A DNA stretch of 64,000 bases from Myxococcales bacterium (GCA_025359105.1 JANYHK010000086.1:1-64000), one strand, 5' to 3'; positions 17,347-26,821 are shown, counted from the first letter of the stretch. Program-made: numbers and translations. Notes: generated by a model not told the origin, from the sequence alone.

Positions 17347-18699
17347 TCAGTAGCCCTTGCGCGCCACGACGGAGTCCCCCACCTCGATCTCCTTGTTGGC
17401 GCGCGTGAGGAAGCACGTCGACGAGCCCTTGCGCACGACGAGGACGCGGAGCTCGCCGACGACCTCCTCGGGGTACTGCGCGTCGTCGCGCGGCGCGATG
17501 CGCTCGGTCTCCGCCGGGCTCTCGCTCTCGAGCGCGATGCGCGTGGCGGCGCGCGGCGTCGCCATGCTCTTGTGCCACGAGTCGCCGCGACGAACGATGA
17601 AGAGCCGATTGCCAGGCTTGAGGCCCGACGCTTCGCCCTTGTTGATGAAGACGACCTGCTGCTGCCCGTAGAACGGGTGCGGCACGACGCTCGCGATGAT
17701 CTCCGCGCGCATCTCGCTCTCGTTGCGGACCGGCGGCACGACCTCGAAGCGGCGGAGGATGGGGCCGACGCGGGCGCCGCGCTCGATCGCGTCGAGCGAC
17801 TCGGTGATCTGCGCCCGCGCGACGCGCTCCTTCGCGTTCCACTGATCGACCTTCACGGTCCCCTGGATCTGGACCAGCTTGCCGTTGTCGAGGGCGCGGA
17901 TGGGACGGAAGATCGTGAGCTCGTCGCCGATCTTGACGTTGTGGTCGGGTCCGACGCGCAGGTAGACCTCGTCGAAGTTGGACAGGAACATCTTGTCTTC
18001 GCGCGCGCCGGTGATCTCCCCCCAGTTGATCGGGTCGTCGTCGTCGATGAAGCCGGTGTCGCGGAGGAAGACGGTGTCGTTCGGGTACTTCCGGCGGCGC
18101 TCGACGAGGTTGCCGCTCGGCTTCGGTACGGCGACGCCGGGATCGGGCAGGACGGCGTCGCCCTTCAAGCGCACCTGATCGCCGGGGTAGATCCAGTGGG
18201 GGTTCTGGATCTGCGGGTTATACGACCAGATCCGCGGCCACTGGTACGGGTTCCGGAAGTACGTGTCGCAGATGCGCCAGAGCGTGTCGCCCCGGCGGAC
18301 CTGATGCACGTCGGTGTTCGTCTCGCCGACACCGCCGACGCTCAGCGGGCGCGTGGTGCCGAATACGGGGCCGCCGTCGTCGCCGTGAACGGTGCCGCCA
18401 CCGCCGTTCTTGGGCAACAGATCGAACGTGTCGGTCTGGTTGCCGGTGATGGGACGCGACGACGAGCCGGTGGTGTTGCCGCCGCCGAGCACGCCGCCGG
18501 CAGGCGGAGGCAGGACGCCGCCGGGGTAGAACGGGACCTGCGGGGCGGGAGCAGGCGCGCCGCCGCCGCCCGCGGGTGCGGGGCCTCCGCCAGCGGCCGG
18601 CTGCTGGCCGAGCGCGACGCCGGGGAGCGCGAGCGCGAGCCCGAAGGCGAGCGCAAAGGTGCGCGTGCGGGGCGCGCAAGGAAAGATCGAGCGAATCAT
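17347..18699 (-). CDS. Secreted LysM-domain protein
   Basis: A 450-residue exported protein. A signal peptide (about 1-31, ending PGVALG) is followed by a Gly/Pro/Ala-rich linker. A LysM domain at about 130-180 (HQVRRGDTLWRICDTYFRNPYQWPRIWSYNPQI in part) should bind peptidoglycan. The remaining 270 residues are beta-rich, with repeated IGDELTIFRP and LKPGNRLFIVRRGD segments of the kind found in peptidoglycan- or assembly-associated LysM proteins of deltaproteobacteria and myxobacteria. The start ATG overlaps the stop of the ybgF-like gene by four bases, so the two are translated together, consistent with cell-envelope maintenance. Confidence 0.78.
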   Translation of the reverse strand: MIRSIFPCAPRTRTFALAFGLALALPGVALGQQPAAGGGPAPAGGGGAPAPAPQVPFYPGGVLPPPAGGVLGGGNTTGSSSRPITGNQTDTFDLLPKNGGGGTVHGDDGGPVFGTTRPLSVGGVGETNTDVHQVRRGDTLWRICDTYFRNPYQWPRIWSYNPQIQNPHWIYPGDQVRLKGDAVLPDPGVAVPKPSGNLVERRRKYPNDTVFLRDTGFIDDDDPINWGEITGAREDKMFLSNFDEVYLRVGPDHNVKIGDELTIFRPIRALDNGKLVQIQGTVKVDQWNAKERVARAQITESLDAIERGARVGPILRRFEVVPPVRNESEMRAEIIASVVPHPFYGQQQVVFINKGEASGLKPGNRLFIVRRGDSWHKSMATPRAATRIALESESPAETERIAPRDDAQYPEEVVGELRVLVVRKGSSTCFLTRANKEIEVGDSVVARKGY

Positions 18700-19598
18700 C
18701 GGGTCACCTCGCGCCGGGGGGCGGGCGCATCGCCAGACGGAGTCCTGATCCTTCGCGTGGCTTCGGCGCGGGGGAAATCCCGCTGGAGCCGCTGGTAGGC
18801 CTCTTTCGCCTTCTGCGGGTTGCCGAGCTTCTCTTGCGCCATTCCGAGCTTGAGGAGCGCATCGGGGACTTTGTTGCCGAGCGGGAAGCGCGCGATGAGC
18901 CCCTCGTACTGCTCGACCGCGCGGGCGAACTCGCCTTGCGCGAAGTAGCACTCGCCACGCCAGTACGTGGCGTTGTCGGCGTTGGGGTGATCGGGCCACT
19001 TCACGAGGAACGCGGCGAAGGCCTCCAGCGCCTGCGGGTACTGCTTGCCGTTCACGAGAGCGAGGGCGCCGTCGTAGGCCTGCTTCGCAGCCGGATCGAG
19101 CGCGGAAGGCTTCGGCGCGCCGCTCTGGATCGGCGGTCCCGATGGACCTCCGTTCGGGATCTCGTCGGGAAGCGTCTGCTCGATTTGCTGGACGCCGCCC
19201 GACTGGATGCCGCGCTTGCCGCGGGCGCCGGGGAGGCCCTGGACCTTGATGCTCGGCCGCGGGGAGGTGTCCTCCGGATCGTCGCCGTTGAGGGTGCTCG
19301 AGGTCTCCCCCGACGCTTGCATCTGCTCGGCGCCGTCGGGCGTGAGGCTCACGACGCGCTGGCTCGGTGCCTTCACCTGCCCGGGCTTCGAGGGTGGAGC
19401 CGGAGGCGGCTGGGAGGCGGCCTCCATTTCGGCCGACGTCAGGCGCTTGGCGTACCGATCGTTGTCGGCCTGGACGTTCGAGAGGCTCTCGCTCAGCTGC
19501 GCGAGCTGGCGCTCCTCGGCGCTTTCGCCGCGGGCACAGCCGACCCCGGACGACACCATAAGGCACACGCTCAAGGCGAAGAGCACTCGCGTTCGCAT
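18696..19598 (-). CDS. YbgF/CpoB-like lipoprotein with TPR repeats
   Basis: A 300-residue protein with a lipobox (SSGVGC, Cys21), a charged coiled-coil-like stretch (about 24-60) and a Pro-rich linker. The C-terminal domain of three TPR-like repeats (about 168-285) includes ALVNGKQYPQALEAFAAFL, YWRGECYFAQGEF and MAQEKLGNPQKAKEAYQRL. This is the layout of YbgF/CpoB, which coordinates outer-membrane constriction with peptidoglycan synthesis next to Tol-Pal. No tol or pal gene is in the window. Here it is coupled to a LysM protein instead. It is lipid-anchored, whereas Escherichia coli CpoB is periplasmic. Confidence 0.75.
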   Translation of the reverse strand: MRTRVLFALSVCLMVSSGVGCARGESAEERQLAQLSESLSNVQADNDRYAKRLTSAEMEAASQPPPAPPSKPGQVKAPSQRVVSLTPDGAEQMQASGETSSTLNGDDPEDTSPRPSIKVQGLPGARGKRGIQSGGVQQIEQTLPDEIPNGGPSGPPIQSGAPKPSALDPAAKQAYDGALALVNGKQYPQALEAFAAFLVKWPDHPNADNATYWRGECYFAQGEFARAVEQYEGLIARFPLGNKVPDALLKLGMAQEKLGNPQKAKEAYQRLQRDFPRAEATRRIRTPSGDAPAPRREVTR

Positions 19599-19791
19599 CC
19601 CCTCGAGCGTAGGCCCGTCGTCGCGGACGGGCCAATTTCTGGGGGACAGCTGGGCTTGCCAGCGGGCCGATGCCGTGGGACATGCTGCCGCCGGGGTGGC
19701 AGAGCGAGAAAGGTGTTGCCGAACGCCTGAGCTAGGCCACCTTTACGCGCCCGCCGATCTGGGCGACCCTGGGGACCCGAGGAAAGAGCCG

Positions 19792-20598
19792 TTGCAGCCG
19801 CGTCGTCGCAAAATCGATCTCAAGAAGACCATGTTCCTTTTGCCGAACATGATCACGCTTTCGAGCATTTTTTGCGGCTTCTACTCGATTAGCGTCAGCG
19901 CCGACGCGACGAGCGACGACGACTTCTACAAGGCGTCCCTCCTCCTCATCTTCGCCCTGTTTTTCGACATGCTGGACGGCCGCGTGGCCCGTCTGACGAA
20001 GACCCAAAGCGCGTTTGGCCTGCAAATCGACTCGCTCGCCGACGTCGTGTCGTTCGGCGTCGCCCCCGGGATCCTCGTCTATAAGTACTCCCTCCACCAG
20101 CTGGGCATGGCCGGCCTGTTCATCAGCTTCCTGTTCGCGGGTGCCGGGGCGGTTCGCCTCGCCCGGTTCAACGTGCTGTCGATGGGTGAGGGCGGCAAGC
20201 CGACGAAGCCCGGCAAGTACATCCTCGGGCTCCCGGTGCCCGGCGCCGCGGGCATCCTCATCGCACTCGTGGTCGCCAACCACGCGATCGCCGGCAACCT
20301 CGGCGGCCCGCGGTACTTGTGGCCGATGACGGCGCTCACCATCTTCCTGTCGTTCTTGATGGTGTCGACGATCAAGTTTCGCAGCTTCAAGGACCTGAAG
20401 CTCAACGCACGCAGCGTCGCGCTCGTCTTCTTCGCGATCGGCTCGAGCGCGGTCGTGTGGGTGAAGTACAAGCCGGAGTTCGTCCTCATCTGGCTGCTCG
20501 GCTTCTACGTGGTGCTGGGCCTCGTCGAGACGATCGTGAGCCTGCCCCGCCGCGGCGTCGTCGAGCCCGATCCCGAGCGCACCAGCCTGCCGCCGTAG
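19792..20598 (+). CDS. pssA: CDP-diacylglycerol–serine O-phosphatidyltransferase
   Basis: A 268-residue inner-membrane enzyme of phospholipid synthesis that makes phosphatidylserine from CDP-diacylglycerol and serine. The CDP-alcohol phosphotransferase signature DG(x)2AR(x)8G(x)3D(x)3D is complete in the stretch starting at DMLDGRVAR, about residue 59. Some eight membrane helices follow the LLPNMITLSSIFCGF first helix. I place the start at TTG 19792 because a GGAAAG lies six bases upstream and the resulting N-terminus is the basic QPRRRKIDLKK typical before the first helix; ATG 19831 is the alternative. The downstream gene starts 12 bases after the stop. Confidence 0.88.
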   Translation: MQPRRRKIDLKKTMFLLPNMITLSSIFCGFYSISVSADATSDDDFYKASLLLIFALFFDMLDGRVARLTKTQSAFGLQIDSLADVVSFGVAPGILVYKYSLHQLGMAGLFISFLFAGAGAVRLARFNVLSMGEGGKPTKPGKYILGLPVPGAAGILIALVVANHAIAGNLGGPRYLWPMTALTIFLSFLMVSTIKFRSFKDLKLNARSVALVFFAIGSSAVVWVKYKPEFVLIWLLGFYVVLGLVETIVSLPRRGVVEPDPERTSLPP

Positions 20599-20610
20599 GA
20601 ACCTTCGCTC

Positions 20611-22479
20611 GTGCTCGACGACCTCTACCACCTGCGGGAGCGCGCGCGGGTCGCGCTTGGCAAGGGCGACCTCGACGAGGCTGCCAACCTGCTGGTGGCC
20701 GCGGCGGCGCAGACGCACGTAGCGGAGCACGACTACGTCTCGGTCTTGAAGCCGCTCGTGGAAGTGCTCCTCAAGCGCGGCGACGTGCGCAGCGCGCTGT
20801 CCGTGCAGTGGTACCTGGCGTTCGGGGATGCGGAGGGCTGGAAGGGTGCGCTGAGCCTCATGCAGCACGCGCTCCCGGTCGATCGCGCGCGCACGCTGGC
20901 CGCTGCGGCGGCGGCGACGGCCGATCCGAAGCAGATCGCCGAGCTGCTGGCCAACGCGGCGCGCGAGATGGAGGACGCGGGCTTGGTGGCGGCGGCGGCG
21001 ATTTACCGCGAGAAGGCGCAGGACTTCCGGGGCGCCCGCGCGCTGTGGTCGCGGCTCGCGCTCGTCGCCGGCGCGGGGGCCGACGCGTACAACGCGGCGC
21101 TCGTGCAGTTCAACCTCGCGCGGTGCGCGAAGGCGTGCGGCGATCCGCGCCAGGCGCGCGAGGCGATCGTCGCGAGCGTGCGCCTGCTCGAGGAGGCGGC
21201 CGATCACTTCGAGAGCGTCGGCCAGCGCGAGCGCGCGTTCGACTGCTTCCAGGTGCTCGTGCAGATCGGCCGCGAGGCGAAGATGTTCGAGGACGTCCTC
21301 GAGGGCTTCGTCAACTGCATCCGCATCCTGCGCGAGGATCACCTGAAGTACTTCGCGCTCCAGCACTTCGAGGACGCGCTCGCCGCCGCGAAAGAGAACA
21401 AGGAGTTCTCGGCCGCGGCGACCCTCGCGCGTGAGGCGAGCGAGTACTCGCGCGCGCTGGCGATGCCGTCGGCGAGCGCGCACTACACGCTGGTGCAGGC
21501 GGAGCTATGGCGCGACGTCGCGCGCCTGCAGCTCGAACGCGGCGCGCCGCCGGAGATCGCGGAAAATGCGCTACTGGCGGCGGTCCTGGCCTTCGGCGAG
21601 GTTGGCCAGTTCGCGCGCGTCGGGCAGCTCTATGCCGAGCTCGGGGCGATGGACCTCGAGGAGCAGCGCAAGAAGCACTACGTACGCGCGTCGAAGCGCT
21701 ACGACGGCGTGAAGGACGAGCCCATCGACGCGACGCCGCTGCCGTCGCACCTTCGCCAGGACAATCATTTCCCCGACGTGTGGCACGTCGACTTGCTCGA
21801 GTGGGAGCAGCAGGGCAGCGCCGCCGAGGCCTGCGCGGACGTGCTGCTCGACAAGCGCTGGCCCGATCTCATCCGGCGAAAGGCGCTGCTCGCACGGCTC
21901 ACCGCGTTCGCGGTCGAAGGGCGCCCCGAGGACCCGCAGTCGAGCGCGCTGCTCGTGGGCGCGCGCGTGCGCCTGGCCGAGCAGCTCGCGCAGCTGCAGC
22001 TCTACGTCGTGCTCTCGCCGCTGGAGAAGCTGTTCGCTCGCCCCGAACGCCAGGTCAAGGTCGCCGTCCTGTCGGCGATGCAGACGCTCTTCTTCAAGCG
22101 GAGCTTCATCACGGTCCGCACCGGTCTCCGCGACGCGGACCCGGCCGTCGTCGAACAAGCGGCGCGCGCCGTCGAGGCGCTGTACTTCCAGCACGCATTC
22201 GACCCGCTCTCGCGCATCGTTCGCGAGGCGCCACAGCCTGCCGTACGCGCCGCGGCCCTTCGCGCCCTCGCGCGCGTCGACACGGTGGAGGCCGCGGAGT
22301 TCTTGCTCGGCGTGCTCGAGCACGGTGCCCCGGTCGATCGCACCGCTGCGCTCGAAGGGCTGAAACGCTCGCGCGGCGCCCGCTTCGTCGAGCTCGCCAA
22401 GCAAAGCTTCCGCGGCTCGGCGCCGGAAGTGCAAAACGCGATCCGCGAAGTGTTCCGCGCGCGTGGCATCGCGGCGTGA
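20611..22479 (+). CDS. Large helical-repeat protein (TPR/HEAT-like)
   Basis: A 622-residue soluble protein built almost entirely of amphipathic helices. The first two-thirds look like degenerate TPR units (for example AREMEDAGLVAAAAIYREKAQDF and NLARCAKACGDPRQAREAI in part). The last third resembles HEAT repeats, with regularly spaced AVLSAMQTLFF, AVEALYFQHAFDPL and ALRALARVD segments. Such proteins are usually scaffolds, and no enzyme motif is visible. The start is GTG 20611, with its ribosome site (AGGAA) overlapping the pssA stop, so it is coupled to pssA. Function unknown. Confidence 0.72.
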   Translation: MLDDLYHLRERARVALGKGDLDEAANLLVAAAAQTHVAEHDYVSVLKPLVEVLLKRGDVRSALSVQWYLAFGDAEGWKGALSLMQHALPVDRARTLAAAAAATADPKQIAELLANAAREMEDAGLVAAAAIYREKAQDFRGARALWSRLALVAGAGADAYNAALVQFNLARCAKACGDPRQAREAIVASVRLLEEAADHFESVGQRERAFDCFQVLVQIGREAKMFEDVLEGFVNCIRILREDHLKYFALQHFEDALAAAKENKEFSAAATLAREASEYSRALAMPSASAHYTLVQAELWRDVARLQLERGAPPEIAENALLAAVLAFGEVGQFARVGQLYAELGAMDLEEQRKKHYVRASKRYDGVKDEPIDATPLPSHLRQDNHFPDVWHVDLLEWEQQGSAAEACADVLLDKRWPDLIRRKALLARLTAFAVEGRPEDPQSSALLVGARVRLAEQLAQLQLYVVLSPLEKLFARPERQVKVAVLSAMQTLFFKRSFITVRTGLRDADPAVVEQAARAVEALYFQHAFDPLSRIVREAPQPAVRAAALRALARVDTVEAAEFLLGVLEHGAPVDRTAALEGLKRSRGARFVELAKQSFRGSAPEVQNAIREVFRARGIAA

Positions 22480-22510
22480 CGACACGCCGGTGGTGTGCAA
22501 ACATTCGAGG

Positions 22511-23731
22511 ATGCCCAGGTCGTCCCTGTTCGCGCTCGTGCTGCCGGTAGTCATCACCGTCGCCGCGTGCTCGGGCGACGACCCGAGCGGCGGGGCCAGC
22601 AGCGGAGGGACCAGCAGCGGAGGGACCAGCGGAACTAGCGGAACCAGCGGGTCCAGCGGTTCCAGCGGAGCCAGCGGAGCCAGCGGTTCCAGCGGTTCCA
22701 GCGGAGCCAGCGGTTCCAGTGGAACCAGCGGTTCCAGCGGAACTGGCGGCGACGGCGGAACTGGCGGCGACGGCGGGACGACGCCCCCAGGCACCGGGCT
22801 CTTCCCGAGCACGTCGACGTTCTACCAAGACATCACCGCCGCGCCGGTCGACGCCGCGTGGCCCACGATCCGCTCGGCCGTCGACGCGCTCGGCGGCTGG
22901 GGTACCGGCGCCATCCAGATGAACTTCGAGTTCCACGTTCTGCGCGCAGACGCCGCCGTGGTGCCGCGCACGTTCACGCAGGATCCGAACAACTTCTTCG
23001 TGGGCGAGTGCGACACCGCCCCCATCCCGGTCCCGCCCGGCGGCGCGATGGAGGCGCAGAACGACTACACCTGCGACATCGGGAACAACGACTGCCACAT
23101 CACGGTCATCCAGGGCAATCGCCTGTACGAGGGCTGGAAGGCGACGATCAACGGCGGCACCGCCACCGGCACGCCGTTCGTGAGCGGATGCGTCGCCATC
23201 TGGGACCTGACGAAGGACTACTGGCAGCCCGTCGCCGCCGGCGGCGTCTTCAGCCGCGGCGATCATTGCGGCAGCGCCGACGCTGGCGGCTTCCCGATCG
23301 CCGCGATGCTCTTCACCGCAGACGAGGTCGCGGCCGGCGAGATCAAGCACGCCATCCGCTTCATCATGCCGAACGACCGCATCCGAAAGGACGTCTACGT
23401 CCACCCCGCCGTGCACGCGGCCGGCAGTGGCGCCCAGGACGTGCTCCCGTACGGCGCACGCCTCCGTCTCAAGGCGGCTACCGATCTCTCCAAGCTCAAG
23501 CCATGGGCGAAGGTCGTCGCGAAGGCGATGCAGAAGTACGGGATGTTCCTGTCGGACGGCGGCAACCAGGCGCTGACCGGCGCGGCCGACAAGTTCACCA
23601 CGGCGAAGTGGGGCAACAACCTCACGCAGGACGATCTTGGCGCGCTCAAGTTCGGCGACTTCGAGATGGTCGAGGGCGGCGCCCGCATCCCGAAGAGCGG
23701 GAACTGCCCGCACGTCGTCCTCACGAAGTAG
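22511..23731 (+). CDS. Secreted lipoprotein with repetitive Ser/Gly linker
   Basis: A 406-residue protein with a signal and lipobox (ITVAAC, Cys near 19), then about 60 residues made of repeating Ser-Gly-Thr/Ala/Ser triplets, then a globular exported domain of roughly 310 residues. That domain has six or more cysteines (GECDTAP, DYTCDIGNNDCH, SGCVAIWD, RGDHCG) and the stretch FTADEVAAGEIKHAIRF followed by a PYGARLRLK strand and QKYGMFLSDGG. I know this pattern only as an unnamed family of secreted proteins in actinobacteria and myxobacteria. No catalytic motif stands out. ATG 22511 is chosen because it directly precedes the signal sequence. Confidence 0.7.
   Translation: MPRSSLFALVLPVVITVAACSGDDPSGGASSGGTSSGGTSGTSGTSGSSGSSGASGASGSSGSSGASGSSGTSGSSGTGGDGGTGGDGGTTPPGTGLFPSTSTFYQDITAAPVDAAWPTIRSAVDALGGWGTGAIQMNFEFHVLRADAAVVPRTFTQDPNNFFVGECDTAPIPVPPGGAMEAQNDYTCDIGNNDCHITVIQGNRLYEGWKATINGGTATGTPFVSGCVAIWDLTKDYWQPVAAGGVFSRGDHCGSADAGGFPIAAMLFTADEVAAGEIKHAIRFIMPNDRIRKDVYVHPAVHAAGSGAQDVLPYGARLRLKAATDLSKLKPWAKVVAKAMQKYGMFLSDGGNQALTGAADKFTTAKWGNNLTQDDLGALKFGDFEMVEGGARIPKSGNCPHVVLTK
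22588..22776. repeat. Degenerate 9-base coding repeats (Ser-Gly linker)
   Basis: About twenty copies of a nine-base unit related to AGCGGTTCC / AGCGGAACC / AGCGGAGCC encode Ser-Gly-Ser, Ser-Gly-Thr and Ser-Gly-Ala triplets, ending in two Gly-Gly-Asp units. Neighbouring copies are nearly identical at the DNA level, which implies recent expansion by slippage or recombination. The repeat keeps the reading frame. Confidence 0.85.
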
Positions 23732-23741
23732 CGGCCGACGC

Positions 23742-24773
23742 CTACTCGCTCGGCGCCACGATCTTCCGCAACTTCACGATGCTCTGGGCCTCGCCCATGA
23801 CGATGAGCGTCGTGCCGACCTTCATCGTGTAGTCGGGCTCCGGGTTGTACAAAAACGAGCGATCGGCCTCGCGTACGGCGACGACGAGGACGCGCGTCTC
23901 GCGGCGGATCGGCGTGTCCTTCAGCATCATGCCGGCGAACGAGGACTTGTCGGGGACGGTGATCTCCTCGAGGCGGAGGTTCTTGTCCTTGTCGCGGAGC
24001 ATCTGGTCGAGGAACTCGTTCACCTCCGGGCGAATGAGCTCGCTCGCCATGCGCCGGCCGCCGATCTGCGTCGGGCTGACCGCGCTCGTCGCGCCGGCCT
24101 TGACCATCTTCGGTGCCGCGTCGTCCTCCACGACCTTCGACACGATGCGCGCCGACGCGTTCAGGCTGCGCGCGCTGAGCGTGACGAACAGGTTGTCCTT
24201 GTCGTGCGTGAGCGCTGCGACGACGCCGCGCGCAGCCTTCACGCCGGCCGCGATCAGCGTGTGATCGTCGGTCGCGTCACCGTGAACCCAGAGCATCTTG
24301 CCTTCGCAGAGCTCGTCGCTCATGCGCTGCATCTGCTCCTCGTTGCGGTCGATGACGACGAACGGTGTGCGCGTGGCGAGGAGCTCCTCGATGACGTGCT
24401 TGCCGGTCGAGCCGGCTCCGGCGACGACGATGTGGCCGCTGAGCGCGGCGATCTGCTTGCGCATGCGATTTCTCCGGAGAGCCTGGCCGATGACGCCCTC
24501 GACGAGGAGAGCCGTCAGGTTGCCTTGGAAGTACGCGAGGGCGCCGACGCCGCTCACGATGAGACCGACGGTGAGCGCGCGCGCGCCGGGTACCTCGCCC
24601 ATGTGCGAGAGCTCGCCGAAGCCGACGGTCGAGAGCGTGATGACCGTCATGTAGACGCACTCGAAGAACTTCCAGCGCCCGTGGCCGAGCAGGAAGAAGC
24701 CGACGGAGCCCAGGAACACGAGGGCGACGAGCACGCCCCACGCGGCGAGCATGCGGCGAAGGAGAGCGTTCAT
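23742..24773 (-). CDS. Potassium channel protein with RCK (TrkA-N/TrkA-C) domain
   Basis: A 343-residue two-helix potassium channel. The first helix (about 10-30) and second helix (64-85) flank a pore loop with the selectivity filter TVGFGE at 49-54, a variant of TVGYGD. The cytoplasmic part has an RCK Rossmann domain beginning VVAGAGSTGKHVIEEL (near 115), with a nucleotide-binding WVHGDATDDHTL stretch, and a TrkA-C domain (about 250-340). It should conduct potassium across the inner membrane under ligand control. Its start overlaps the stop of the upstream epimerase gene (ATGA), so they are co-translated. It converges with the lipoprotein gene across 10 bases. Confidence 0.88.
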   Translation of the reverse strand: MNALLRRMLAAWGVLVALVFLGSVGFFLLGHGRWKFFECVYMTVITLSTVGFGELSHMGEVPGARALTVGLIVSGVGALAYFQGNLTALLVEGVIGQALRRNRMRKQIAALSGHIVVAGAGSTGKHVIEELLATRTPFVVIDRNEEQMQRMSDELCEGKMLWVHGDATDDHTLIAAGVKAARGVVAALTHDKDNLFVTLSARSLNASARIVSKVVEDDAAPKMVKAGATSAVSPTQIGGRRMASELIRPEVNEFLDQMLRDKDKNLRLEEITVPDKSSFAGMMLKDTPIRRETRVLVVAVREADRSFLYNPEPDYTMKVGTTLIVMGEAQSIVKLRKIVAPSE

Positions 24774-25684
24774 CGCGTCGCGAGGATATCCGCGAGGGCG
24801 TCACGCACGTGCTCGAAGGAGAAGCGGAAGCCGGCGGCGAGGAGGGCCGCGGGAGTCGCGCGCTGCCCCGTCAGGGCGAGCTCGGCGCGCTCGCCCAGCG
24901 CGGCGCGCAGCGCGAAAGCTGGGGCGCGCACGAAGGACGGGCGATGGAGCACCTTGCCGATGGTTGCGGCCAGCTCGTTCATCGTGACCGCGTTGGGGGC
25001 GGTCACGTTGAACGGCCCGTCGAAGCCGGCGGTGTCGACGGCGAACAGCAGCGCGCGCACGGCGTCGGAGAGGTGCACCCAGCTCATGATCTGCGTGCCG
25101 GTCCCGACCGGGCCTCCGACGAACGCGCGGAACGGCGCGACCATGCGCTGGAGCGCACCGCCAGGCCCGAGGACGATGCCGACGCGGGCGATCGGGACGC
25201 GCGCGCCCGCGTCCCTCGCAGGCGCCGTCGCCGCCTCCCAGGCCTCGCACAGCTTCGCGAGGACGTCGCTACCGTGCACGCCCGTCTCCGTCAGCTTCTG
25301 ATCGTCCATGCGCATGCCGTAGATGCCGATCGCCGACGCGCTCACGAAGACCGGCTTTCGCCCGGCGGTCTGCGCGCGCGCGATGGCCTCGGCGATGAGG
25401 CGGGTGGGTGCGATGCGGCTCGCGTGGAGCTCCGCCAGGCGAGCAGGCGTCCACTTCTCGTCCATCACCCCCGCGCCGGCGAGGCCGATCGTGGCGTCCG
25501 CCTCCTCCACGTACCGCTGCCAGTCGCCGGCCGCGCCTGGCGTCCACGGGATCGCGTGAATGGCCGGCTCGAGCTCGCGAGCGACGCCGCGAGTGAGGAT
25601 CGTCACGTCGTCGCCGCGCGCGGCGAGCGCGGCGCACAGCGCGCTGCCCACGAACCCCGTTCCTCCGGTGACGACGACGCGCAT
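24770..25684 (-). CDS. TIGR01777 family NAD-dependent epimerase
   Basis: A 304-residue extended-SDR protein of the YfcH/SulA-like TIGR01777 family. The N-terminal dinucleotide site is VVVTGGTGFVGSAL. SASAIGIYGMR supplies the active-site region and LGPGGALQRM follows. The C-terminal DUF1731-like end has FNVTAPNAVTMNELA and LRAALGERAELALTGQRATPAAL. The substrate is unknown for the family. The gene is immediately upstream of, and overlaps by four bases, the potassium channel gene. Confidence 0.87.
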   Translation of the reverse strand: MRVVVTGGTGFVGSALCAALAARGDDVTILTRGVARELEPAIHAIPWTPGAAGDWQRYVEEADATIGLAGAGVMDEKWTPARLAELHASRIAPTRLIAEAIARAQTAGRKPVFVSASAIGIYGMRMDDQKLTETGVHGSDVLAKLCEAWEAATAPARDAGARVPIARVGIVLGPGGALQRMVAPFRAFVGGPVGTGTQIMSWVHLSDAVRALLFAVDTAGFDGPFNVTAPNAVTMNELAATIGKVLHRPSFVRAPAFALRAALGERAELALTGQRATPAALLAAGFRFSFEHVRDALADILATR

Positions 25685-25733
25685 GACGCCACGATAGTTC
25701 CGATTTGGCGGTCCGTAGGAAAATGCGGCTACC

Positions 25734-26774
25734 ATGCTTTCCATGACGTTTCGCGTCCGGACCCTCGCGCCTCTGGCGTTCGCCCTCGCGGCGATCGTGC
25801 CCGGCGCCGCCTGCCAGCCTGGCTCGGTCGTGGAGGCGGAGGCCAAGGGGGACGTCTCGTGGCTGGACACGAACGGCTCGCCCGACGCGCTCTCGGCGCT
25901 CGGGCGGCTCGCCGACAACAGCCCCAGGGCGCTCGAAGTCGTGAAGAAGCGCGCGAGCTTCGACACCAACGCGTACATCGCAGGCTGGGTCGCCGCCAAG
26001 CGCAGCCAGGCGTGGGGCTCCGCCCTCCTCCGCGACGGCCTCGCCAACCCGAACCGTGCCGAGGCCGCGGCGTCGGCGATGACGCGCAAGGACCCGCTCC
26101 TCGCGACGTTCGTTCCGGACATCGAGGGGGCGATGTCTCGGCTCTCGGCCGGGGCGTCGGGGGGCTCGCTCGGCGCGCTCCTCGCGAGCACCGGCCCTCC
26201 CGCGCACGCGGCGATCGAGCGACGCCTCAAGGACGGCGCGTCGCGCGGCGCGATGTGCTCGGGCATCGCTGCGCCGGACACCAGCGCCGACGCGCGTGCC
26301 GTCTTGCTCGCAGTCCCGACCGAGTCGCGGGATCACATGCTCTGCGTGAACGCGGTCGTCGTGATGGCGGTGACCGACGACGGGGCGATCTCCTGGCTCG
26401 CGTCCACCGCCGAGCCCGGCCTTCTCTCGTCGGTCGCGAAGGCATCGAACGTCCCGTGCGCGCGCATCTACACGCTGTGGACGAAGGCGCTCGCGGGGCG
26501 CACGGCGCAGGTCTACGCGGGCCTCACCGTCCCCATCAGCCTCTCGATCAAGCGCTGCACCGACATCATGGACGGCGTCCTCAGCGACGCGATCCAACAC
26601 ATCCCCGGCGTCCGCGCGACGATCGTGCAAGCGATCGACCCGTACGGCGCCGAGACCGGTCAACTCAAGGAGACGTGCAAGCTGCTGCAAGGGATCGCGA
26701 ACGGCGGCGACACGGGGATCGTCCGCGAGCGCGCGCTCGACCAGGTCCAGCACGGCTGCAGGAACAAGCTGTAG
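25734..26774 (+). CDS. Lipoprotein of unknown function, helical
   Basis: A 346-residue protein with a signal and lipobox (VPGAAC, Cys27). The body is Ala-rich and largely helical, with repeated LxxLA/VxxA patterns that could be HEAT-like units, and four later cysteines (AMCSG, HMLCVN, VPCAR, KRCTD) plus two near the C-terminus (ETCKLL, HGCRNKL). These suggest three disulfides in an exported fold. I recognise no family. ATG 25743 is an equally possible start. The gene converges with the SspB-like gene across about 47 bases. Confidence 0.68.
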   Translation: MLSMTFRVRTLAPLAFALAAIVPGAACQPGSVVEAEAKGDVSWLDTNGSPDALSALGRLADNSPRALEVVKKRASFDTNAYIAGWVAAKRSQAWGSALLRDGLANPNRAEAAASAMTRKDPLLATFVPDIEGAMSRLSAGASGGSLGALLASTGPPAHAAIERRLKDGASRGAMCSGIAAPDTSADARAVLLAVPTESRDHMLCVNAVVVMAVTDDGAISWLASTAEPGLLSSVAKASNVPCARIYTLWTKALAGRTAQVYAGLTVPISLSIKRCTDIMDGVLSDAIQHIPGVRATIVQAIDPYGAETGQLKETCKLLQGIANGGDTGIVRERALDQVQHGCRNKL

Positions 26775-26821
26775 CCGTCACCCGCCGAGCCGAGCGGCCG
26801 GGCGGCGGCCTGCCTTCCGAC

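Noticed and set aside
22588-22776. Short repeats as a possible CRISPR array
   Set aside because: Units are nine bases, contiguous, without spacers, in frame and encode a Ser-Gly linker.
26775-26821. GC-rich hairpin between convergent genes as a terminator
   Set aside because: Stem pairing is short and ambiguous, and there is no T-tract on either strand.
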